Of a stretch of 64,000 nt of DNA, positions 10,671-20,850 are shown piece by piece. This DNA comes from Apostichopus japonicus. Taxonomy: Eukaryota; Echinodermata; Holothuroidea; Aspidochirotida; Stichopodidae. How positions within the stretch are numbered: position 1 is the first letter of the stretch; every line of letters starts with the position of its first letter. The translations under genes and the position numbers were made by a program. The notes below the pieces were generated by a model. It saw only the letters and a program-made list of their open reading frames with translations, made no database searches and had not been told where the DNA came from. The DNA is taken from NCBI RefSeq assembly GCF_037975245.1, contig NC_092580.1, forward strand, positions 2,017,501 to 2,081,500, given 5' to 3'.

Positions 10671-12596
10671 TTTTATGGTTTATAAGGTTCTAATTTTTCA
10701 CAAAATTGTTCAACTCAAAGTTGGGGAGGAAAGGGTGGGGGTGGGCTGGGTTGTATTATGCATCACAAAACACATTACAGAATGTTTCAATTGGCTTAAA
10801 AGGGTGTAGTAGACCTATTGTTTTAGTTACAAGGCCTTTCAAAGGGCAAAACGATTTTTGAGAAATATCTACCTTTCATATCGACTGCAATATCATCCTG
10901 TCTTGTCAAAACAATTTTGTTGGCAAACTAGTCTGTCAGATTATTCATAACATCCTGTTATATGTATGTGTGGGTATGTTAAGCAAGGTCAACTTCCAGT
11001 TCCATTTGTAAGGACCAGACAAGTTCTCAAATCGCTCTCTGTTTTTTCTTCTACACACTAGAAATAAGAGAGAGACAGACAGACAAGAAATAAACACGGA
11101 AAGAAAAGGAATTTCAGAACTGCCTGTTTATTTTTCAACTTCTTTTGGGACACGATATTGCAACATTTATTAAGCAGAAGTGTAAAGAACCACATGTGTG
11201 AATCACATACAGAAAAAGGCAGTTGCCATGGAGACATGAGTACACAATATAAAAATAAAGCAAATAGGACAGAGCAGGTTCCAATATGCTTTAAATACGT
11301 CACTCTAAGTTTGTTCAAAGAAATTTAATGAAGTAAAAAGCAAAACATGAAATTGGATGATAGTTACAAACATAATATTCTGAAAATATATCAGACTGGA
11401 CAAAGAGTTAAAAAATGTTTATACATGGGATAATTCATGAGGAAATTTAACTGGAATGATGACTCTCCCTTTATAGCTCTGAGGCAACTAAATATAATCA
11501 ATGCTTTCTAGAGCATCCTTCAAGCAGGGAGGAATTGCTTCATTAGAATGATATACTACTGCCACTCTTCTTCAAACAATATTTACTTGAAGCTCTCATA
11601 ATCCACATGAAGAACAGCCACTTTGGAGTTTGGTAAACCTCAATAATACCATGCAGACGTTTCCCTATAGAATTATCCCCCTGAACTGCTTGCCACAAAC
11701 AGTAAGATTACCTATATAATGCTTTAATGTGCAACTTGATACTGCCAAAAGTTTAATCTTGATTGTTAATTACAAATATAATGGCTGATTGTCATGTATC
11801 CAACGGGTTTGTCCTTAAGACTTACACAGAACTCCATAACAGCAAACGTTACAACAGGAAGCAGACTAAGTTCGGTTATATGATTTTTCTATGAGAAGTT
11901 ATCTTGTACACAATTTCCAGAACCAAGAAACACGCCTTCGTATTTGTTATTTAATGAAGTAATGAGGTGATAAAGAATTTGGATGGTCACATCACGTCAA
12001 CTTGAAATGCAAAATATATGGATTTCCACCGAACGACTGGCAGTGTAAAGTCAATGGCCTGCCTTTGCTTAACATGTAGCAGCCGATGAAATTGTCTCTC
12101 CTGATATGTAAGAGTGGAAGACAGGATTAATGTTTAATCCCTAGCTACTTCCCTAGTGATTCAGATATGTTAAATGACAGACCTGTCCGTTTCTACTAAT
12201 TCTACTATCGATGCTCTAATCGAATGCCTGTCATCGTCGAGTTTATTTCATTCTTTTAACGAGGGAGTGTTAACGGGTCATGAGTTATTGCTTATTAAGT
12301 CCAAGGTTGTCAAAGAGAGAATGCCACAATTTTTTTTTTCGTGTTCTTCGTCACCTCGGAGTCGTCTGCACATTTAGCGTCTTTTTTCTCAACAACAAGT
12401 TAACTGCCAAGAAAATCGTCTAGACATGTCTTCTGGGGTCTTCTGTTAACTTCATACATACTCCCTCCCCATTGGTGGTCAGAGATGAGAATGTCAGTGC
12501 ATCCAAATCTGTGCGAAATTAAAGTTGAAAGCAATATTATGAGTAGTCAATGCCACACTATATATATATAAAATAAATTATCATCTTGAAAGGTTT
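10671..12596. other. No gene seen
   Basis: AT-rich, with no supported exon and no repeat beyond a short GA-rich tract near 11065-11090. Confidence 0.35.
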
Positions 12597-12605
12597 AAGT
12601 TTAAG

Positions 12606-13226
12606 AGGGCAAACTAAATCGAATGACAGCGAGTGACCGAATGACCAAATGACTTTGTACAAGGTTAATTATCATTCGCGAATGACAGTGAATGACAACG
12701 AATGACAGTGTTGAGTGGAGATAGAACGATTAACGGAGTGTAGTAAATGTGGTTATTGGTTTTCTGCGCAAAAATGATTTGAGGAAAATCGCATGTTACG
12801 TGGTTACAGGGTTTTAGTGTAATTTACGGAGAGACACCACAGGGAAAGTTTTTGTGTGAGAATGCGCTTGAGTGCTGTGCTTTTAACATTTTCCTCTGTG
12901 GATTTATATAGAAAGAAAACTGGAGTAATTGTTAGGTGCTGGCTTATTGTTTAAATTAACTTTTTAAAATCAGACTTACAATTTCGCTTACTATAAGGTG
13001 CGTTTGTATCTTGTCTGTACTTTACTAGATCTGTAAGTCACGCACTTCGCGTCCACTCGGTTTGCGTGGCTTTAATATACCCACGAAGTCTGAACTGTGA
13101 TATCCGGTTGAAGCAAATGTCTGTGCTGTCATTCACTGTCATTCGTTTTAGTCAACGCAATTTTTTAGTGTGTACAACATATTGTCATTATGTGTAACGC
13201 AATTGTCATTCGTTTTAGTAACACCC
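12606..13226. mobile_element. 621-bp MITE with TIRs, subterminal repeats and a 9-bp target duplication
   Basis: The direct repeat AAGTTTAAG flanks the element at 12597-12605 and 13227-13235. Inside, the ends are inverted: the left end has ACTAAATCGAATGACA, and the right end read on the minus strand has ACTAAAACGAATGACA. GAATGACA-type motifs are repeated many times near both ends (12620-12720 on plus, 13125-13220 inverted), like transposase-binding subterminal repeats. There is no coding capacity. A 9-bp duplication suits Mutator-like elements best; 8-bp hAT/P-type with one chance match is an alternative. Confidence 0.75.
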
Positions 13227-13235
13227 AAGTTTAAG

Positions 13236-14463
13236 CTCCACTACAAAGATAGTTAACATTCACCATATTGGTTGAGTGTAGACTGTTAGTGTACAACTGA
13301 ACTATGCTTAGGCATTGAATTCATTGGATGATCTTTTATTGTGACACCTACATGTTTATGGGATTACTGGCTCACCTTTTTCTTATTGGAGATTGCATGT
13401 CATAATTTTGGCGTTATATCATACAGTTTACTACAAAAACTGAAAATTGTTTATCCATATGAGCCAATACAACATTTGTGACATATTAATTAAATTAAAT
13501 ATCAGACATTTATCAAGTTAGATTAAAGCTAGGATACAACAGAAGTTTGATGCCTTTTGGTGCTCTATTGATGTATGTGTGCATGGTCTGACTGTTTAAT
13601 ACCAATCAAACATTAATTTGTCCTGAATCAGGATCCATGGGGGTTCAAAACACCCTCTGTATGACCCAAATGCAAAACAAATAATGCTAGCTAACCATTA
13701 TTATGCATCATTTTGCATCAAGAGACCTAAAAATTGCCTTATTTTGCCAAAGAAAAGGGGTCCCTCCCCCAGGTTTCAGAAAATACCCCCCCCCCCACCA
13801 ATACACACACAAACACATTTAGCAATTTTCTTCAAGGGGCCTAACAAAGAAATGGTACCAAAATTCAGTTCATACAGTATCTCTCTATCTTGTCGAAGTT
13901 CCGGTCCAAACAGCGAGCAAAGTAGTAATAAGGTCACACTTTCTAAACAGAAAAGTTCCCTGTGGTTACCATATCAAGCTATCCAATCCTTTTTTGAAAA
14001 ACAAAACACAATAGGTGATACCTAGCTGTGGAATGTGGTCTTAATTATTTACTCATCATTTGTTTGAACAAATAAACTGTGTCTGCTTCAGTAAAACAAG
14101 TCCAGGCAAAATCTCTTTTTGGGGATGTAGACCAAATAAAGACAATTGTCTGGCTATATGCAACTTAAGAACCAGAGGTGGAATCTTTGGAAGTAAATAT
14201 AGGAAATGAAACATTTAAAGATAAACTTATTAATGGGGACTACACCTGCAAAGATTTACAGTACACTTTCTCGGTTCTCACCTACCTTCATAACCTTTCT
14301 GTATGCTTTATACCTATGTGGAATTAGCTATACTCAAACACAGCAGTGTTGACCATTCTTCCATGCACTATCAGTTATTTGCATGGTACAAATAACAGAT
14401 ATGATGCCATTCATTATTGGCACTATACAACAGAAAATTATTAAATGTTTTAGATATGTTTAC
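13236..14463. other. No gene seen
   Basis: A run of 11 C near 13786-13796 and AT-rich sequence. The 113-codon open frame at 13684-14025 (+) has no recognisable domain and is probably chance. Confidence 0.35.
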
Positions 14464-14623
14464 CTCATCATCACATCAATAATGAAATAAGAAGTTGATG
14501 CTGCAGTCTTGTCAGGCACTGCCTTATAGTCTCAGGCCACTTTGAATAGAAGTCAGACAGTGTTATTATGTACAGTCGCTTGGCAGCTGTCACTGGCAGA
14601 GGACCATTAAGATCAACACCAAC
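14464..14623 (-). pseudogene. Frameshifted retroviral-type (rve) integrase exon, Gypsy/Ginger-like
   Basis: On the minus strand a 160-nt block reads GVDLNGPLPVTAAKRLYIIT, then LSDFYSKWPE, and, after a one-base frame change, AVPDKTAAST and SYFIIDVMM. This is the front of the integrase catalytic core: the first Asp lies in GVDL, the second in the LSDF position, and KWPEA-like residues follow. It is bounded by TTTCTTAACAG (acceptor, 14624-14625) and GAG/GTAAAC (donor, 14463-14462), so it once looked like an internal exon. That fits Ginger-type DNA transposons or host genes captured from them better than an intronless Gypsy copy. The frameshift between the ETI and AVP stretches makes it a probable relic. 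No neighbouring exons were recognised. Confidence 0.7.
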
Positions 14624-14625
14624 CT

Positions 14626-15268
14626 GTTAAGAAAGAAGACAGCATTTAGGTACTAATTGCAAAAACGTTTACAAGTTGCAGGCTTTGCCTTGACTGTTGT
14701 TCTATTCCATTGCTTCATTCTGTCCACAGATCTAGATCAAAATAGTGGGATATCTGATCGAAACAGGGTGTTGGTGGATTTAGGCCAATTATTTTTACCT
14801 TGCATACATGAAAATGTAACTTAAACCATACTGTACCACAAATTTACAATCGCTTAAACCACTAAACCAGAAAAGTGGAACATCCACTTTTTCCAACTTA
14901 CAATTATATGTCTATATTGATGGTTGCTCTGCAGTTATGCAAAAGTTTGGCTTAAAGGTATGCTGTATGGCCCAAAATATGCCAGATTTTCACTTTGGTC
15001 AAAATTCTTAAAGTATGTTTATTTCTACCCTGGAGGAAATTTACCTCACTGGGACATTCAATCAGCTAGTGTCATCATTTTGAATGTCTGGCACAATTTA
15101 CAGGATTATTAGCCCAAGGAAAGTACTTTTTGAAAACTTCTAACAATTAAAGTGGCCAAAAGTTAGGGCCTATACCGACTACCTTTAAACTTGTATATTT
15201 TTAACCTGTCCAGACAGAGTGACTTAAACTAAAGTAAACTTTCACTGCATGCTGTAGACAACCTGTAC
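14626..15268. other. No gene seen
   Basis: Non-coding AT-rich sequence between the integrase relic and the hAT-type MITE. No domain-bearing frame. Confidence 0.35.
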
Positions 15269-15276
15269 TATTAGAA

Positions 15277-15750
15277 TAAGGTGACCATATTTGCCTGAAT
15301 GGAATCAGGGACATTTATTGCGTGACTGATATGGGGGAGGGGTGTAAGGGGAGGGGGTGTACCCCTCCCCTTTGGAAAGTTTTCAAGTGCCTAAGGTGCT
15401 TAGATGTAAAATGGTGATACTTAGAAGCACTTTTTAAATCAATATTATTTTCAAAAAGGTAGCTTTTTTCTTAGATGAAATTTACCTACTTTACGAAAGA
15501 GTGCTAGGCTAGATCGATCTAGCATATTCCACTTTACACTGGCTCACCTGAAATACTGGTTAGTTCCGTTCTGCGACAGCACACTTACTAAATTTTGTTT
15601 TTACAATTAGTTTACTAATAATGTGGGATATTTTCGAAATTCCTGAACATTTTAACAAATCGGGGACATTTTCGGCGACACTTTTTCATCGGGGACAGCA
15701 CACTGTAATCGGGGACTGTCTCCGAAAATCGGGGACGTCTGGTCACCTCA
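15277..15750. mobile_element. 474-bp hAT-type MITE with an 8-bp target duplication
   Basis: TATTAGAA flanks the element at 15269-15276 and 15751-15758. The left end TAAGGTGACCATAT and the right end, read inverted, TGAGGTGACCAGACG form terminal inverted repeats. The 3' end carries four copies of ATCGGGGAC (15659-15737), typical subterminal repeats. Interior G-rich tracts and the absence of coding capacity mark it as non-autonomous. An 8-bp duplication and short TIRs indicate the hAT superfamily. Confidence 0.85.
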
Positions 15751-16961
15751 TATTAGAACAGCTTGAGAATTTACCTTTTTCCATAATCCAGTTACAGGAA
15801 TGCTATGGAGACTTGTTCGTAGGTCTACAGGTCAATGACGCTTTGACATCCTGTTGAACATACCTTGTTACATCAACGTTGATAGTTTTCCAACAGAATC
15901 TAGACATATTCTGTTGTCTGGTTTATCTATGCCAAGATGAGCACCTTCAAAGAGATAAGAAAGTTCATGATCAAGGAGATATCATGTTTTTTCTATCCCT
16001 CCCCCCCCCCAAAAAAAAACAATTATATGGGCTGCAGAATTTGGTAATTCTAGCTAAAGTGCGGCTAAAATTGAAGTACAACTCTATATCAGTGTTTGAA
16101 ATGGAATATTCCCATTATTGTACATATTGCATGGCCACTATTGGTTTATACATGTTTATGAAGTTTTCTTCTGCAGTGAGGTTTGGCATGTTGTGAACAT
16201 GGCACACCTAAAACAAATACTATCGGGCCTTCAATATCTTACCAACCAAAATTAATGAACGTGATTTTGTCACGTACAGTACTAGCAGGTGCGTATCCAG
16301 GATTTTCTAACCTGGGGGGCGCGAATTACTATCTAAGCGGAGCGCCACCATCAGTTGGCGCGGAGGGTACAAGAAAATTTCTGGCTTTGATACCCCCCAG
16401 ATCACCGGAAATGGCACTTCTCTGGCTTGAAAATGACTAACCAGATGTACACTTTTGCCTGAGAACCGCAGTATTTCCCAAAAGTTTTTTTCCATCCATA
16501 ACCTTTTTGAAGATTGTCACCAGTCACACATCATGTTCGACCTCATTGCATGTCCTATGGATCATTGCTTTTGTAGGTGATTCTACGTCACGCCCATAAT
16601 ATCCGAAAGCCCCACTTTTCAAGGTTTTAAGCCCATTATTTGTTGAGAATTTGAAAATTCACATTTCTCGTGAATAAAATCACTTCAGAACATACCCATA
16701 ATGTTGCACAAAATTCAATCTATTGACAACCAATATAGAAAAACCTCCTTGAACCCCTAACAGACAGGTCAAAATTGCACGAGTAGAGGAAAGTATGATG
16801 AAGAATGTTGGTCAGGAAATTTTCGAAAATTCAGACACAGTTAATTTATTGGTGTAGAAATATTGCAACCTCTTAAAATGGCAATTATAAAACTGCGTTG
16901 AAGGAAATGAAAAATAGCAGATATTTCCGATATCAGGTATATCGAAACCGAACACTACACA

Positions 16962-17398
16962 CATAGACGTAGGTCCCGTAGGAGGCGGGGGCTGCAGCCC
17001 CCCCCCCCCGCAACCAAATTTTCCCCATTTTTTCGGGCACCTACTGAAAGAAAAATAAATAGCAATGAATAGCTTAAAAATGATCTCCTTGGTAATTAAA
17101 ATAAAGTTCTAAGCTTGGCCGATATTACTACAGTAAAAGAGAGTTTTGACATAAATGGATCTGTATGCTTTTTCTCCATCTACATAAGACATTTCGTTGT
17201 TTACATTAGCATCCGGCGGTATACTGGCGGTATTTCACGGACGGTACAGTAAACGATGGCATGCGATGTAATGACCGATGCTTGCTTATATGATATTGGC
17301 ATCGATATGTTGAACGCCCGAAGCGCGCGAAAAATTTTGGCTTTTTTTTCGAGCAAGTCATTACAGCCCCCAAATCCAATTGGGCTCCTACGCCTTTG
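16962..17398. mobile_element. 437-bp hAT-like element nested inside the GC-rich nest
   Basis: ACTACACA lies on both sides (16954-16961 and 17399-17406). The left end CATAGACGTAGGTCCC and the right end, read inverted, CAAAGGCGTAGGAGCCC are imperfect terminal inverted repeats, each followed by a GGGGGCTG block. It interrupts a sequence that resumes after the second duplication. No coding capacity. Confidence 0.75.
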
Positions 17399-18027
17399 AC
17401 TACACACATAGACAGTTTTTGAGGATGTTCATCCTGGAACATGCATTTCAATGCTCACTGATATGATGTTATATCTGCTCTTTGCTTTACAAATTGGAAA
17501 AGGCGTGTAGCGAGTAATTGCCAAGGGAGGGGCGAAGTCTGTAGGCAAACTATCTAAGCGAAGCGCCACCATGAGTTGGGGCGAAGTTTCAATAAAATTT
17601 TTGGCCGAAAATGCCTCCCAGATCGCTGGAAATCCCAGGCCTTGTAAGTTGCATCTAAGCATTGTCTATTTTGAAACTCGGGGGGGGGGGGGGGCGGTGG
17701 CCCCTTCCCGAAATGCGTCATGTTCCCCGACGACTCGGTCGAGTCCAAGACCAGCCACAGTTGGTTCCATATAGCACAATTGTTTAAGGCGTCCATAGAC
17801 ACACACGCGTTATGATAGACCATATAGTATTTATATAGATACATTAGTGAGAGAGGAAAAATGGAAACGTCAAAAATGGAGTTGTCGGTGTAAGGGGTAG
17901 AGTGAGGCGCACACCCCCTCCGAAATCCTTGATCTGTCACTGGCTACCTTTGTATATAATAGGGATCAGCGCTTTAACTATGACTGTTCCTCTTTCTCTT
18001 CCCGAGGTCTTGGCTATCTTATCTACT

Positions 18028-18162
18028 CCCCCCCCCCCTTTTCTCCCTTTTCTCCTTTTTCTTTTTTTTTCTTTTTCTTTTCCCTTCCTTCCTCTCCTCC
18101 TTTTTTTTCCCCCTCCTTTTCCCTTTTTTCTTCTCTTTTTTTTCTCTCCTCTTTTCCTCACC
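18028..18162. repeat. Polypyrimidine tract of about 135 bp
   Basis: Almost uninterrupted C and T on the plus strand (purine-only on the other strand). It lies near the right end of the transposon nest and can be read as low-complexity KKRK or PFLF repeats, which are not proteins. Confidence 0.9.
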
Positions 18163-18208
18163 TGGGGGGCGCACGCCCCCAACGCCCCCCCCCCTGGATA
18201 CGCGCCTG

Positions 18209-19143
18209 ATTAGTGCCACTTTCCTCTAGAAATAGGCTAGGCTACAGTACATTACTAGTTGCATGTTATATTGTCCCATGCATGCAGACCAGACTATCTC
18301 TGTAAGCTTTAGTGATATGATTTGGTTATGATTGTTAACTTCTATGGTAGGCAGAGCGATAAAAGGTGGAAATTTATGATATTTTTCACAAAAAATTGTT
18401 ATGACAACTGGGTAAACAAAAAGAACTAGGCCCTAGTAACTTAGTTCATACACTAACAACTTGCCCAATCATACAACTGATTATACTGTTGCATAAGCAA
18501 TTGCTTGACTTTTGCGAATGAGTTACAACTAAACAATAGTGGTTAAAGAATATCATGATTTGTGCATCAATCAGGCCAAGAGGTCTGGTTATAATTAAAC
18601 TGTGGAAAGGCCGTTCGCCATTTAACAACAACAGGCATAGGCCTAGTGTGTATCCTATAGGCTTTACTGTAAGTTACGGACATTACCTTAGATGCCACTA
18701 CTATGAGCTGCCTCGATTTGGGCGAGTTAAGAAGCCCTAGATAACAACACTTTCCTTCAATTTCGGTATGCGAGAGTTCCATTTTTAGCCAGTCTGAAAG
18801 ACTGCCTTTGTCTCCATAAGATCCTCCTCTGTTTTATTTTTGTGAAACCACTTGGATAGCTCACAGCTCTTAGAATATAGGCAATTGGTCTTACGTTTTC
18901 TGCTAACTTTTCCGTTTTAAGTTGTCGCGCGCACGGCAGGATCGATCGACTTACTGCTAAATATATGGAAGCCGAAATGTGACAAATTTGCTAATAATAC
19001 GGATACTGCCAGAGTCCATTACTAATTAAATTTTTGCTTCTCTAACGTACCTTCTAGGGCGGACATTGTGTTCAGGTGGACACAATTCACCACAAAATAC
19101 ACAACCGTCAAATAATGTCCCCCTTCGTTTAACCATAGCATAT
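18209..19143. other. No gene seen
   Basis: Non-coding sequence with no recognised repeat or exon. Confidence 0.3.
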
Positions 19144-19507
19144 ATACTGTCCGAGAGACAGTTTGTACCAACTGGTCTCGTACAATATGTTCGGGGAGCC
19201 TAGTTTTTATTCCCAGGACGGATAAGGGTTTCAGGTTTTTCAGGAATTTACAAAATTCGTTTGAAATCAGAGTTAGGGCTTAGAAAGTGGGTTAGGGATC
19301 CACTTCTAGCGAAAATGAAGGATTGTCGTTCATAATCTGGTGTCAAAACTAGGAAAAAAAGATTCAAAACATGTTTTTTGAAAAAGCGTCAAATGTTTGG
19401 AATCCAGGGATCGACGTTCGTCCTGGGGAAAAAATACGCGTCCGGGGAGACCAAATGTACTGGTTAATCCAGTATAAATTGTCCTAGTGGTTCTAGGACA
19501 GTATTTA
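19144..19507. repeat. Imperfect inverted repeat or foldback, arms about 80-90 bp
   Basis: The left arm (19144-19222) contains TACTGTCCGAGAGACAG, TACCAACTGGTCTCG and TTTTTATTCCCAGGACG. The right arm (19415-19507), read inverted, contains TACTGTCCTAGAACC, TGGTCTCCCCGGACG and TATTTTTTCCCCAGGACG in the same order. The interior has no coding sequence. It is probably a decayed non-autonomous element. Confidence 0.6.
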
Positions 19508-20450
19508 CTGAAAATGGGATATTTGCGACAGTTTGTACTGCTACACAGGCGGTAGTAGTACTAGGATTAAAGTTTTTGTGTCATCATAAAGTGGTATACG
19601 ATTTCAACAGTTATAATATTCAAATCGTAGTTAAAGAAGTGGGGGTCTGTGAGTGAAACATGTAGTCATATGCTTTGTTAGGGCATTCTGTACTATTTGG
19701 CACACCTCTGTGAGGTCAGAGGTATTTACTATGTATTGTAATTACTTCGTTTGCTCTCATATAATAGTGCCGTACTTGGGATACGTTTGCAGTTTTGTCA
19801 GGAGAGGTTTCGTGTTATATTTTAATTGTGTTATATTTATTTGTTATTTTATCTTCATAATTAGTTGTGCTCACAAAAGTTACGTATAGTTTTAGTTGAA
19901 CAATAGCGACTATGATACTTTCTAGTAGTTAATGTGTTGTTACTACCTTTATATATGGTTTGATGCCTTCCTGGTAACTCTCGGGTGTTTCAAGGTCGGG
20001 AACCGTCAGGAGAGAATCTCAACTCCTATCCGGTCTACTTTGGTGCTCGGCAAATCAGCGACACCGTCATACAAACGGGGTTCGGCTATTTGAGGATTTA
20101 ACTGAGGGGCGTATTTAATTAAGGCTCAGTTTTAAGTTTAATTGTATAACATTTTTTTTATTTTCCCTGGTTGCTCGGTTATCACCGACAACCAACTAAC
20201 TAAATATCCTTGCTGGTGTTTTTTAATAAACAAGGAGACAGTAAAAGCATACCATAAATTTTTGAGTCCGTTTGAATCTTTCTGAATCATGTTCTTCCTC
20301 CTCAATCCCCCACCCCCCACCCAAGTGACCTATTGCTAGCATAACTAGCAATTTCCCTCAATTGGTCGCTTTTGTCTTCTGTCATACCGTTTCTCCTTAC
20401 ATCTGGGACAACAAAGTTCCTTTCGTATTGTTTTCATATTGTTCTCTGTT
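19508..20450. other. No gene seen
   Basis: No domain-bearing frame. A short perfect hairpin (ATTGCTAG/CTAGCAAT) lies at about 20331-20351. Confidence 0.3.
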
Positions 20451-20850
20451 CTTTATGTAGTTCTGAATAATTCTTAGTCTTGTCTACATAGCTGTTTACA
20501 TAGATCTATGTTCGACTCTATGTAGTTCTCTGATACTAATCCTTTAAACAATTTGCTTAGCAAGTCCTCTATATAGTTCTCTGTGGGTTTCTTTATGTAG
20601 TTCTGAATAGTTCTTAGTCTTATCTACATAGCTGTTTACATAGATCTATGTTCGACTCTATGTAGTTCTCTGATACTAGTCCTTTACACAATGCTTAGTA
20701 AGTCCTCTATATAGTTCTCTGTGGGTTTCTTTGTCTGGTTTGCAGTTCCCTACACACTTCTCTATTGATACTCAATGCAGTTCTCTGATGGTCCTTTATA
20801 CAGTTCTCAGTAAGTCCTCTATTAACGGTGCTCTGACGTGTAGTTCTCTT
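20451..20850. repeat. Tandem duplication of about 140 bp, with a decayed third copy
   Basis: CTTTATGTAGTTCTGAATA at 20451 recurs at 20591, and the two units match through CTCTATATAGTTCTCTGTGG. After 20728 a weaker third copy keeps CAGTTCTCTGAT, GGTCCTTTA and AGTAAGTCCTCTAT. The whole block is built from a smaller GTAGTTCTCTG motif, so it may be an old short-period array that was later amplified. Confidence 0.85.

Larger units (their letters stand above)
16286..18208. mobile_element. GC-rich nest of terminal-inverted-repeat elements
   Basis: CAGGTGCGTATCCAGG at 16286-16301 is matched inverted by CCTGGATACGCGCCTG ending at 18208, each next to a CCTGGGGGGCGC block. A body segment (ATCTAAGCGGAGCGCCACCA) at about 16329-16425 recurs as a diverged direct copy at 17549-17650. 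Another inverted end (GATCTGTCACTGGCTACC) ends near 17948 and resembles the 17500 region. No clean target duplication flanks the outer ends (AGTACTAG versus ATTAGTGC), so the outer TIRs may belong to different copies. The flanking and internal pieces suggest repeated insertion of related elements into each other. No transposase frame was found. Confidence 0.65.

Noticed and set aside
13684-14025. 113-codon proline- and serine-rich plus-strand frame
   Set aside because: It contains a C11 run and low-complexity sequence and has no family resemblance.
17902-18213. Frames rich in Phe/Pro/Leu (plus) or Lys/Arg/Gly (minus)
   Set aside because: They are translations of the polypyrimidine tract, not proteins.
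19130-20110. LTR of a retrotransposon
   Set aside because: I could find no TG...CA paired direct repeat and no primer-binding site. The inverted arms fit a foldback better.
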